A stretch of 64,000 nucleotides of DNA, from the NCBI GenBank assembly GCA_030704615.1, contig CM060733.1, forward strand, positions 70,742,001-70,806,000, in the 5' to 3' direction. The stretch is from Takakia lepidozioides. Lineage: Eukaryota; Streptophyta; Takakiopsida; Takakiales; Takakiaceae. Positions 54,061-63,705 of this stretch are shown here, one piece after another. A program made the translations under genes and the position numbers. The notes beneath the pieces are model-generated. The model made no database searches. It saw nothing but the letters and a program-made list of their open reading frames with translations, and had not been told where the DNA came from. Every line of letters starts with the position of its first letter. Within the stretch, counting starts at the first letter, position 1.

Positions 54061-54654
54061 AATGTGGCCCCGAATCACGGGTGCAATCAATGCGCAGTGG
54101 TTCATGGAGTCGTTGAGTCGACTACATCTCATTTAATGAATAAATATATTTATTTCATTAATCAAATTATGAATGAAAATTTCTAGTCGCTTGTGCAGTA
54201 ATTAGAACCACTTGTAATTTCCGCTTTTTCAAATTTTATGTATTTACGCAATTAATTAAATAGCCCGGATTTTTGCTACGACTCCAGAGTCGTTGACCCC
54301 ACTTCTGCCCGCCGTTGAAATGCCCCCGTGGGCCCACATTGTCCGTTTCACTCTCCAGTAGTACCCTTACTGCCAAGTGGTTCCCCGGTGTGGTTGGCAG
54401 ACACCCAGTCGATTCGGAAAAGACACGAATGCTTCTAGTGAATGTGGCCTAGGGGGAGACATGATTGGCAGACGAGGACGCGTTAACTTGCACCAACAAA
54501 TATTAGATCAATTTAGAAGCGCTTCAAGTGACGAACGAAATGGTTCATCATCCAAATGTTCAACATGCTGAGGTCTTTTGTAATGTCTCTTGCTTCGTAA
54601 TGAGGTGATTCTCCAGCTCTTCTTTTTCCAATCGGGTGATGTTCTCAAACTGTA
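54061..54654. other. Unassigned; ACGACTC/GAGTCGT inverted repeat near 54,275
   Basis: An AT-rich stretch (54,120-54,260) ends at GCTACGACTCCAGAGTCGTT, followed by GACCCC. Reverse-complemented this resembles the sequence at 33,788. No gene is visible. Confidence 0.4.
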
Positions 54655-54765
54655 ACAGATCCACACATGTGTATAGAAATCTTTAAAAAATCGAATGACC
54701 ATCAAAATTTGAGGCTTCAAATTTTGATGGTCACTTGGTTTTTGAAGGATTTATGTACACATCTA
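54655..54765. repeat. Foldback with perfect 17-bp arms and 4-nt loop
   Basis: TGACCATCAAAATTTGA (54,696-54,712), loop GGCT, TCAAATTTTGATGGTCA (54,717-54,733). Outside the perfect arms the similarity continues imperfectly (AAATCTTTAAAAAATCG against GGTTTTTGAAGGATTT, then ACACATGTGTAT against TATGTACACATC), giving a ~110-bp stem-loop. It could be a miniature foldback element or a hairpin RNA precursor. Nothing decides between them. Confidence 0.7.
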
Positions 54766-55195
54766 TGACTCTGTTCTAGGTCGAGAATATCACCAGAATG
54801 AGGACATGGAGAAGCACCGCATTACAAAGGAAGCGTGAGTTGAGCACACACTTTATGAAGCGTGAGCGGCACGAAACCTTGTGGAAAAGTAGGCCCTATA
54901 GGTGAGGATGGCATGTAGAAGGCCTATTACCGTGGAAAACATGACTACCATGTAACATAGTTGTCATGGTTGCAGAAAAAGAAGAATAGAAGCATGACAG
55001 ATTTGAGTTCTATAATGATAGACAGCCTTCATTTGAATTCATATAAAGAACCTTACATCAATCGCAGACGCAATTGCCTGGTGTTGCACATATTCATTGT
55101 ATGTGTGTGTCCTACTTGTATAGACATGACGTGAAAAGTAGGAAGACCAGCAAGGCAAGTGGGCATGATCCCAAAGTGTTCAAAGAAAAGCTGCT
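54766..55195. other. Unassigned spacer
   Basis: No recognisable coding or repeat features in about 430 bp. Confidence 0.35.
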
Positions 55196-55279
55196 AATGC
55201 CTCACGTGAGGAGTCACGCTGCAGAAGAGTATGAACTTCAGCGTAATCTATTGTGGCTTGGTGAATGAATTGGTCTCTC

Positions 55280-55744
55280 TTACCGTTGCAGTGCATCCTC
55301 ACAAGATATAGGTATGTAATATTGATGCTTGCAGGGGACCCACTTCTCTCTCTTCCCGAGACTGCCCTCACGCATGGTTACAAAATCAAGACAAGTGCAC
55401 TCTGGGAAATTGCCCACTGTAACCTGATATTTTTTGTCATGAATAATAGAGCCTGAAGTCACTAGTGTGTAAACTCGACCATAGCCCGGGGCCGGGACTT
55501 CCATGATACGAGTCACCTGAGCCTGCATAATTCTAGTTGATTCCATCTTGCAGTCGTGATCTGGACCTGAAGGGACACGACGCACTGTTTTCCCATTTCT
55601 TTTTGTTGGGTGGGAGTCGGCACCGGGTGGAGGCATTCGAGGAACAGAAGGCACATTAGTACCCAAGCTGCATGAAGGCACCACTGGAGACCGTGGAAGA
55701 CGGAGCCCAGCCTCCTCCAGCATGCTAATCTCTGTTAATAACAA
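55280..55744 (-). pseudogene. SWIM-finger C-terminus of another MULE transposase
   Basis: Minus strand, one open frame of about 150 codons. It contains IMEVPAPGYGRVYTLVTSGS, KYQVTVGNFPECTCLDFVTM and KREKWVPCKHQYYI, that is a C-x-C...C-x-H SWIM zinc finger preceded by the same xVPxPGxGRVY stretch as in the transposase at 49.45 kb. Upstream sequence (PSGPDHDCKMESTRIMQAQV) fits the family. The DDE core is missing. It is a divergent relative, not a copy of the 12-kb element. Confidence 0.7.
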
Positions 55745-55786
55745 TAGAACCCTTAGTGTACTTGTTAAGAGCCCTCGCTATTTTTG

Positions 55787-56153
55787 CCTAAACCCTAAAC
55801 CCTAACTCGCAAATCCTAACCCTAAACTCCATCTAGCAAAAGTGATGATCGTCGACGATCATCACGACATCTACCCAAATGCCAAAACAGAGTGACAATC
55901 ATCACCATGTTCAAGTTTTTTATTTTTTTAAATAATAATTAAAAAAATACGAAAAAATAAAATAAAATAAAAAATTGTTGACGATCGTCACTTTTGCTCT
56001 GTTTTGGCATTTGGGTAGATGTCGTGATGATCGTCGACGATCATCACTTCTGCTCTGTTTTGGCATTTGGATAGTTGTGATGATCAATCATCACCTTTGT
56101 TAGATGGAGTTTAGGGTTATGATTTAGGGTTAGGGTTTAGGGTTTAGGGTTAG
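55787..56153. repeat. Foldback element with telomere-like arms
   Basis: The left arm begins CTAAACCCTAAACCCTAAC and the right arm ends TTAGGGTTTAGGGTTTAGGG. Inside, CTCCATCTA(G/A)CAAA, a perfect 24-bp palindrome (55,842-55,865, core GATGATCGTCGACGATCATC) and CATCTACCCAAATGCCAAAA are repeated in reverse order on the other arm (second palindrome copy 56,024-56,047). The centre is an A/T-rich tract (55,915-55,975). It is a non-coding long inverted repeat, ~367 bp. Confidence 0.85.
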
Positions 56154-56159
56154 AGAAGA

Positions 56160-57650
56160 TGAGAGGGATTGCAGGGTGAGAGGGGACTGAATACACAATT
56201 TGATGCCATGATAATCGCGAAGCCTGCCTCGTGCCGTCTCTCCCTCCATCCCTGTCACGTCCGCCATCACCCCTCCTTGCCTGTATCGGTTTGTTTTTTT
56301 CTACGATTACATATACATATTGTGATTACGTACATATATCTGCCGCAAATACATATACGTACACACATGAGCTGGACACATTCATCTATGCAGAGGACTA
56401 CGCATCCAAATCCACAAACATTCATCCATAAGAAGTGCATTCGTTTGTGTCAAGATAAACCGAATACATTGACTTTCTTCCCGACCATCCCGGAGAGTGT
56501 TTCATTCAAACACAACGACATCCATCCATTTCCAAACATGCAAGGGCTTCGTATGTAGACCATATGTAAATTAGTCTATTCTATCTGGGCGATTTTTACG
56601 TAGAAAAGCCTCAATTTCACTCCGGCTAACTTTTAGGTTTGGGGATCTGCACTGGGAGCTGCTACTACACCTTGTTATTGACTGATACAAAAGCTTGTTG
56701 TAACTAACACGCTCATTCTCCCTTTCATGGGAAGGATAAAGGTCTCACTTCGGCAATCGCACACTTATCAAATCGCAGTTTATGACACGAGGGCCGGGGG
56801 TGGGATGGATGTTAAAGATGTAGTCTGCAATGACTGAAAATGGTAAATCATTCCGCGGAAATAGGCACCTATCGCGGAAATACGCCCTGTAAGTTCGAAA
56901 TTCAAAGATGACGTGGCGTGAATCTATGTTGGGCTCACGGGCTCACAGGCTCACGCCTCTGGGCTCACGATCTAGCATTCCCCGTTGCTCACCTAGTCAG
57001 AGAGATAGAGAGAGAGAAGACTCCGGCCGAAGCCGGCGTAACTAGGAGCCACTTCACCTTCAAGCTCCTGCCCCTTTTCGGGGTGGGCCATATAAGAGAA
57101 AGGGTGTCATGTAGGACACCAGGTAACCGGGGGTATAGAGGTATTTGTGGTATCATAGAGTACCCTGGGTACATAGGGTATCATCGTAGAGTTGGCAGTT
57201 TGTTGGTAATAATAGTTGTGAGGGATCGAAGTGTCGTGAGGTGGATTGCTTTGAAACATTTATGAATGTGGGGATTTTGAAGTTGTCATATATAGCGTTG
57301 ATACTGGCATTATGTATGCCACCTCTAGTTCCGGCAGTGATGACAGTTAGTGGGCCAGTGATCCAGCCCTACGTCGAATTGCATGGATGAGCGGAGCATA
57401 TTTTTTAGGGATGCTAGATCGTGAGCGGTGAGCCTATGCTTACGTGAGCGGTGCTGCCCCAGGATTTTGCAGAAAGGTACTGTACGCAATTCCGCGGATG
57501 ACATCCATAACCGCGGGCAGGATGTCCCTGTAGGCATGCCAGTGACAAGGTTATATGAAGAGCACAGTTGTCAAAGATCCAACCGATTGTTGCAATATTG
57601 ACAGTGGGCATAATGAAGATTAGTAATTAAGAGTAAGGTGGTATAGTGGA
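56160..57650. other. Unassigned ~1.5 kb with GGGCTCACG cluster
   Basis: Open frames are short and unrecognised. 56,930-56,990 has four GGCTCAC(G/A) words. A duplicated CGCGGAAATA word lies at 56,855-56,885. 57,118-57,185 has GGTAT/ACCC-rich sequence. A pseudogene remnant may be present on the minus strand at 57,325-57,610, but I cannot identify it. Confidence 0.35.
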
Positions 57651-57654
57651 TGGG

Positions 57655-58115
57655 TAATTAGGGTTTCTTTAGGGTTTTTAGGGTTTTTTTTCCCGCATAT
57701 GCCACTGATTTTTTTCTTGTTATTTCGGGATTTTAGGGTTTTCTTAGGGGGTTCTTAGGGGGGTTTTATTTTCCCCGCAGATGCCACTGAAAGTGGTGTG
57801 CGGTGCCGCGCACCACTTCCAGGGGATTTTTTTGGGGGGGGGTTTTAAGGGTTTTTAGGGTTTTTTTAAGGGTTGTTTTCAGTGTGCGGTGTCGCACACC
57901 CCTACTCCGGATTTGTTTTTTCTTTTTTGGGGTTTTTTTAAGGTTTTAGGGTTTTCCCCGCAGATGCCACTGCAAGTGGTATACGGCACTACACACCACT
58001 TTAAGGGGTTTTTCTTGGGGTTGTTTTGGGGGTTTTTTTGCCTGCAGATGCCACTAAAAGTGGTGTGCGGTGGTTTAGGGTTTGGAGTTTAGAGTTTAGG
58101 ATTTAGGGGATATTT
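57655..58115. repeat. Degenerate TTTAGGG-like tract with CACTGAAAGTGGTG palindromes
   Basis: Dense TTTAGGG, TTTTAGGG and TTTTTAAGGG words alternate with at least three copies of CCGCAGATGCCACT(G)AAAGTGGT followed by GTGCGGTGCCGCGCACCACT-type inverted repeats (57,780-57,820; 57,960-58,000; 58,045-58,075). This is telomere-like sequence broken by a short palindromic repeat, with no coding content. Confidence 0.75.
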
Positions 58116-59252
58116 TTATTTTGTTTTATTTTGGGCAATTGCCTCTGAAAATGGTGTCGTCTTGTTTGCAATATGCCGCATAGGTAAGCAGGTGACAGTC
58201 CTATCTATTCATTGAAGCCATGTGCTCTTCTTTCTTAATGGGGTCTAATTTCATCATACTTTACATGCCTATTCCCACGGTTATAGGACCAGCGGGAATA
58301 GGTACTCTTTCTTCGTCCGCGTGTCCTATGGCATTTGCTGACATGACCTTTGCTCGCACTGCCGTGGCATCCGCTCACGCTAACGTGGCTTGAGCGTGGG
58401 CTCACGCCACGTCAGCCTCGCGTGTGCGTGCGCTCACCGCTCACGCCGTAGTGTCACCCCATATTTTTGTCGTTTTTCTAAGATCGAGTCATTGGGGTAA
58501 CGATCTTGACAGCATGGAAATTCAATGAATTAGTGGATGATGAATTGTGGGGATGGTGTAGTGGGTGGTGGGGTGCTAGTGGGCAGGCCTTGGACAAGTA
58601 CAATATCGGGGCAAAGTCTCACCTAGTCATATGAACCAGTCGTAACCATGACTGTAGATTTTGTGTTTCTATTTCTTGTTGACACGTGTCAAGCAGGTCC
58701 TCCATGCGGATGTCTGTAGTTGTCACCATGCTAGTATATATTACTACACGTCAGCCTCTGGTCAACCTGCTCAGATGACACATCACTTGTTTTTTAGCTA
58801 GTCATGGGATATATATGACTCGCATGGCTACGACGAAGTGTTTACGAGGGGGGTGCGTGCCATGTCTACAAAATCCAAAGCTTGAAAAGACCTTGCTCTC
58901 TAGGGTGGGTTGACGCATGCAAATCCACGAACTGTTCTGGGCATATCTGAGGGTGTTTCTAAAGTATGGAACTTCAGCAGGTAAAGTGTTTACACAGCGA
59001 AGAAACAGTCCATGCGTCAGCGCATGGAGAATCCCTTCCCTGCTGCCCTGTCTCAGTGGGCGTGAAGACCTCCGCCTCCTTCCCTCCCTTCCCTCGCTTC
59101 CCTCCCTCCTCCCCCTCCGGCCTTGTTTCGCTGTGTGAGAGGAGGTCAGACTCTGTGCTCAAGCAATTACTTGCGACGATGAGGCAGAAGAGCTGGCCAT
59201 GAACATTGTGTGCGTTGACGCACGGTTCTGTGGGGGCCTGCTCAACCTCCTT
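58116..59252. other. Unassigned; GCTCACG/CACGCC cluster at 58.37-58.45 kb
   Basis: No recognisable gene. 58,370-58,445 is a dense cluster of GCTCACGCC/CACGTC words, similar in style to the subterminal GCTCATGCC words of the 12-kb transposon. GGGGTAACGATCTTG near 58,492 resembles the edge word at 33,790. A CCTCC-rich tract is at 59,066-59,125. Confidence 0.4.
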
Positions 59253-59957
59253 TCATATGTTCCCTACTTGTCCAAGCAATGGACACACTTTAAATCGAAT
59301 TAAAATGCGACTGCGGAATTGAGTGTAGGGTTCGCATGATACCCGGGGGTCACTGTCAGGCAGGTTCGCTTCGCTCACATTCTTAGGACCCATCCCTATT
59401 GTCACAAGGTCCTGGCATACGGAAATAATGTAAGCATCAACGATTGCAAGCAAAGAAGCACTTAGTATGCCTACCTGCACTGGGTGATCCTCATGCCGCC
59501 CAAATTCTTGACCCTTAGTGGGTTTTGGGTCTACTGCAAGACCCTCCATCTGTTTGGACTCCTCAGAACCAGACTCATCCTCCTCATCTCCCCTCTCCAG
59601 AGATGGCTGCTCTTCCTCTTCCTCCTGCACTTCAACCTCCACTTCTCTGTCCTCGTCGCCCTCATCATCACCCAGTATCAGTTTGCACCTGTTCATCCTC
59701 TCCCTTGCTCTCTTCATTATACGGGCACTAGTGAAGTAGAGGGTGGTCCTCCTCCTCCTTCTACGCTTACTGGCTGCTCTCTCTATGCCACAGGCCTCCA
59801 GCTTGACAATTTGCCTCAATGCCTGCGATGAAAATCTTCTCTCGATTCTTCTCTTGGATATGCATGTGCCCCCTTGACCGCGTTGTTGCACTGAGTCCAC
59901 ACATTTGGAGCACGCCGGTTTGTCGAAAATAGATATAGGGTTCAAATCACAAGACAA
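59253..59957 (-). CDS. Unidentified basic/acidic protein fragment
   Basis: Minus-strand frame with KPACSKCVDSVQQRGQGGTC, a basic helix region (SKRRIERRFSSQALRQIVKL, ASKRRRRRRTTLYFTS, RIMKRARERMNRCKLILGDD) and then a Glu/Asp/Ser-rich tail. A good donor, CAG|GTAGGC, at about 59,476 suggests that the real exon ends after GRHEDHPVQ and the rest is intron. The layout (basic helix before an acidic tail) is like the last exon of the 12-kb element's cargo gene, so it may be the tail of a related cargo. Sequence similarity is weak and I cannot name the family. Confidence 0.4.
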   Translation of the reverse strand: MSCDLNPISIFDKPACSKCVDSVQQRGQGGTCISKRRIERRFSSQALRQIVKLEACGIERAASKRRRRRRTTLYFTSARIMKRARERMNRCKLILGDDEGDEDREVEVEVQEEEEEQPSLERGDEEDESGSEESKQMEGLAVDPKPTKGQEFGRHEDHPVQVGILSASLLAIVDAYIISVCQDLVTIGMGPKNVSEANLPDSDPRVSCEPYTQFRSRILIRFKVCPLLGQVGNI

Positions 59958-60673
59958 AGATGAACTTCAAAGATTGACCCGGTAAAAAGATAACATACTA
60001 TTTTTACTAACATGTCAGAAAATCAATATGTGGATGGATTTTATTTTTCGTCCAAAAAGGTTTGTTCATTGGACTAGTCCCCGATACACGGACCTTCGCC
60101 AGACTGGATGAATGTTACTGGAACAATGTCAAGTCATGTGCCGATTGTCCATTAAAAAAATATCAGTGGACATTGGGAATTTGCACAGTTCAACTTGACA
60201 AGGTGAATCCTCCTACGTTTGAATTTGGGATTACTCATAGTGTTGTATTTACCCTATACCCGTACGCTTGTATACCCGTTGCAGTGGCGGCTGTTGAATG
60301 CTTTCACGTGAACAGGATCCTGCACAGGCCTTTGGATGCCCATACTTGGACTCGGCAGCGCCGGCAAATGATATAAGCCTGTCGTTATGTCGCATGCAAC
60401 TTGGTGGCTTTTGCCATCATTTATCGGCAACGTTAGTTTCGTAACTTCACGGTTTTGGGGGTTCCCTGTTTTCAATTACTGCCTTCTCACTATCCATTTC
60501 AACTGCACTTGGCTCCTACATTGTCGACGTGTGAACGTGTGAACCCAGTTTAACACATCCGCATCTGTTTGTGCGTAAGATGTTTCCTCCTTGTGTGTTC
60601 CGGTCTTTTTCAAGTTTTGTGTGTTAATGTTGGCGTTGTTGTCCGTTGTTGTGTCCTCTCGTGCATGTCTGAG
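59958..60673. other. Unassigned spacer with one 104-codon ORF
   Basis: The plus-strand frame 60,062-60,376 (CADCPLKKYQWTLGICTVQL, HRPLDAHTWTRQRRQMI) is open but matches nothing I recognise. A coding role cannot be supported. Confidence 0.3.
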
Positions 60674-61330
60674 GCATCACTTAGACCATGGACTATATTG
60701 CTTGGTTCCACGCACAGGACCAGCCCCTGGCCTTCGACGCCTCTGCCAATGAAGGTGGATTCGCTACATATGGTGGAGGAGGATGTGTTGGCAATGCGTT
60801 TCCAGTTTGGTGTCGGAACCATCCTTGTGGAAAGAGAACTTTGCGATTCCGAAGGGAGGTTACAGAGCACTTTGTTTCAAAAGCTAATTCTGTCTTGAAG
60901 TCGAAGAGAATTGGAAGTTACTCCGGGAAAATACCGTGTGTTCGGTGTTGCTTGGCGACAGTCTTTCAAAAGAGCTGAAAGACTGTCTGAATGACGTATG
61001 AGAAATTGTTGTGAAGAAAGAGAAACCATCTTCTACAACTTATGTTGATCTGTCGGACTCCTTGGAGGAGGAGGTGTCTGAAATATTTGGACCACCTGGA
61101 CCTGGACCTGCTGTCTCTCGTGATTGTCACATGCAAGAGAAATCACGAGTGTTGTGGACAAGTTGCGATGCTTGAGGGGCATACCAGGGGTGCAAAATGA
61201 AATACAAAGAATAGGCTAGGACACGTTTCCACTGCAGAGAGTACAGTACCTTCCAAGCAATTTTGATGGAGATCACGTCCTTTTCGAAATCCCTCTCCAA
61301 CATTGGATTCTTCACTAGCTCTTCACTGCT
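60674..61330 (+). pseudogene. N-terminal part of a related MULE transposase
   Basis: The plus strand, with frame changes, reads MVEEDVLAMRFQFGVGTILV, ELCDSEGRLQSTLFQKLI, GKYRVFGVAWRQSFKRAE and, further on, FPLQRVQYLPSNFDGDHVLF-EIP. The last piece parallels TSSQLNRLHAFPQDVDGNIF-FEFPP of the transposase at 47.48-47.55 kb. The catalytic core is absent, so this is a 5' relic. With the fragments at 52.1 and 55.3 kb it shows several divergent members of this MULE family nearby. Confidence 0.5.
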
Positions 61331-62500
61331 TTCGAGTTTACTACTACCTATTATATAAAGTAGGGTTAATCAGGTTGAGTTGGAGGCTGGATGATCTGGT
61401 GATTGCTTTGGATAGATTGGGGGGGTAAGGTTGGAGTGGGGCTGCTGAGATTACTGGGGACGATGGTAATTTCCAATCTTGGGTGGTTATTCATTTCTCT
61501 CTCTAATAACCGGCGGTTACTTCGGAGGTGGAAAAAATGAAGTAACCGGCTGAGGTTGGGTACTCAAATAACCGGCAAATAACCTTTGAAAGAACCGCCC
61601 AATACCCACAGTTATTTGATGAAAACCACCAGTTATTGCTAGGTGGGTTTGTCTCTCCCTGCAATCCCCTCTCACTACCCTGCAATCCCCTCTCACTACC
61701 CTGCACATGTCTTTTTGGCTGACGTGCCTTGCTCCGGAGGGACCACCACAGACGCCGCCTTACCCTCACGCCATAAATGCAGGCGCCTTGTTTTTTTAGT
61801 CCTGCCAGCAGGTACCGGCCGGGCCTAGAGGGCCTCTATCCTGCACAAAAGTACGGGCCCCGCGGGTACGGATACCAGGGGGCTCCTTCGCCGTTGCCCG
61901 GGCATTTAGGGGCCCCCGTGGAGATGCTCTTAGGGCTCCAGGAGGCCCGCCAAAAGACCATAGGTGGGTTAGAGGTGTGGGAGGGGCGGGCCAGGCTTGT
62001 GGAGTAAGGAGAACGAGTGCATGTGAAGAAGTGGGCCCAGGTTGGTGATGACTAGTGATAGTTAATGAAATAAGGGTGGAGATCATGACTTAGGTACTTC
62101 AGCAATTGGTGATTTCAATGAAATGAGGGTGGCCCAAATTTTTTTAGAGAAGTTGGAGGCATTTAAAAAACTATATATTTTATAAAATTCATGACCTGCC
62201 CTTACACACAACCGACAGGCTTCTATAACAACAAACCCTTCATATCCATGACCGGCAACAAAAAAAATGAGCATAGATTATGATTATGCATATCTGCCGG
62301 ACAACAAAAATCTTAATATCCTCACAAGCCTGGCCCGGGCGGGCTTCTAATGGGTTTCCATACTGGTCATATCCAGCCATTGAAAATTTTAATAACTGCA
62401 ACTGCAGGTTATTAGTTTCCTAAATATTGAAGCAACTGGAACAGCCGGTTATGAAAAAAATTCAAATAATCGCTCAACACTTGTAATTTCATGGGGGGTG
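61331..62500. other. Unassigned region edged by AACCGG/CCGGTTA words
   Basis: TAACCGGCGGTTACTTC and its variants (AAGTAACCGGCTGAGG, AATAACCGGCAAATAACC, CCACAGTTATTTG) cluster at 61,505-61,640. Inverse words (CTGCAGGTTATTAG, CAGCCGGTTATG) lie at 62,400-62,455. This could be a ~950-bp non-autonomous transposon with subterminal repeats, but I cannot define termini or a target duplication. CCCTCTCACTACCCTGCAAT is directly duplicated at 61,665-61,700. Confidence 0.4.
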
Positions 62501-63290
62501 GTATGTCGTGCTTAGTCATGCTCCCTGGGGGGGGGCGCCACGATGATTGAGAGTAGGGGAGCTACAAGTTCTATCGTGTTATGCTTGTACGCAGCCTTTG
62601 TAGGTTATGTAGCAGCTTGGTTAGAGCCCGATATTGTTTCAGCTTGAATTGATATGTGGTGTTTTGTGGTTGGTTGGCTGATGCTTGAGAATTTGATAGC
62701 CAGACTGTTTTGGGGGGGTGATACGATCAGCGGATGGGGTGGGAGGGTTTTCATCAGATTGTTGTGTATGAGAGAGGTCATATGTTGTGTGGTGCAAGAG
62801 TGCTTACTAGTTCAGGCAGCGTTGAGGGAGACTTTTGGAGTGTTGCATTTTAGTATGATTTGGCTGCATAAACCTTCATTACTTTCAAAGAAATAAATAA
62901 TCACAGTTGATTGCTGTGATGCCCTAGCTTGAGAATCTTGCTCTTTCTCTCTCACTTTATTAGTACGACCTATCAAACATGCAAAACCTATCCTTCCATT
63001 GCCAATCATTTCATCTAATCATGCTAAACATTTCATTCATTCATATCTGTCAGTTGCTGAGTGGCTCCGTGAAAGTTTGGTCCTGTGAAGAAGTTATGGA
63101 CGTCACCCGGCCTTTGCCTAGTGTGCATGCCCAACAAAGTGAGCACTGGGAGACTAAAAGGACGACAGACATTGCTGTCATTATGGTCATAATGCTTCAC
63201 TGAGCACATGAGTTTCTGGGGCAATTTTGTAAGGTTATAAAGGCTAGAAACCTAGAGGGATGTAGAAGCTGATTAAAAATGCCAGCGCTT
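62501..63290. other. Unassigned spacer
   Basis: Open frames here are short and unrecognised. A G9 run occurs near 62,527. Part may be the 3' flank of the minus-strand host exon to the right. Confidence 0.35.
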
Positions 63291-63548
63291 TATTCCTCTT
63301 TCACTCTGTGGCAAATCCCAACACAACGTAGATCATGTTGCCCTTGACAAATCTTTGTAGCAAACTGGGTTGCCTTCGGATCTGACAGGTTAAAGCCTAT
63401 CCAACAATACAGCTATCATGACCAGCCCAAGTGCTGATTACCTGTTAACTTGCCTTTGTAAATGCCAATACAGGCCAAGTAATTGCAAGACAGACAAGGC
63501 AGGAAGACGGAGTCATAGACAGAACATCTTGCATTTACATCCAATGTC

Positions 63549-63705
63549 TCATTTCAGAAGAGCCTCAATCGCTTCAAAGAATAAGGGAGCCATCTCAGGG
63601 GTTGGTGTCTTGACAGCACACTTGACACTCGGGTAACCTACCACACAGCTAAGCTCAACAAGGAAGGGAATGTTGGGGGGAACCTTGCCAGAGAGATAGA
63701 GCACC
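63549..63705 (-). CDS. Probable last coding exon of an unidentified host gene
   Basis: On the minus strand a clean acceptor (TTGGTTCAG, AG at 63,707-63,706) opens a 51-residue frame to TGA at 63,549-63,551. It contains [40 protein letters not shown] and [11 protein letters not shown]. The sequence has the composition and lack of interruptions of a conserved protein C-terminus and is not repeated elsewhere in the window. I do not recognise the family with confidence. The 3' UTR would extend to about 63,290. Upstream exons lie beyond or inside the last 300 bp and are not resolved. Confidence 0.5.

Noticed and set aside
33788-54305. A single 20-kb transposon bounded by the ACGACTC edges
   Set aside because: Flanks show no target duplication, whereas the 12.1-kb element inside has well-matched termini and an 8-bp duplication. 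The larger unit is kept only as a low-interest observation.
55787-58115. A chromosome end (true telomere)
   Set aside because: The TTTAGGG-like words are degenerate, point in both directions and have several kilobases of unrelated DNA on both sides, so they are interstitial.
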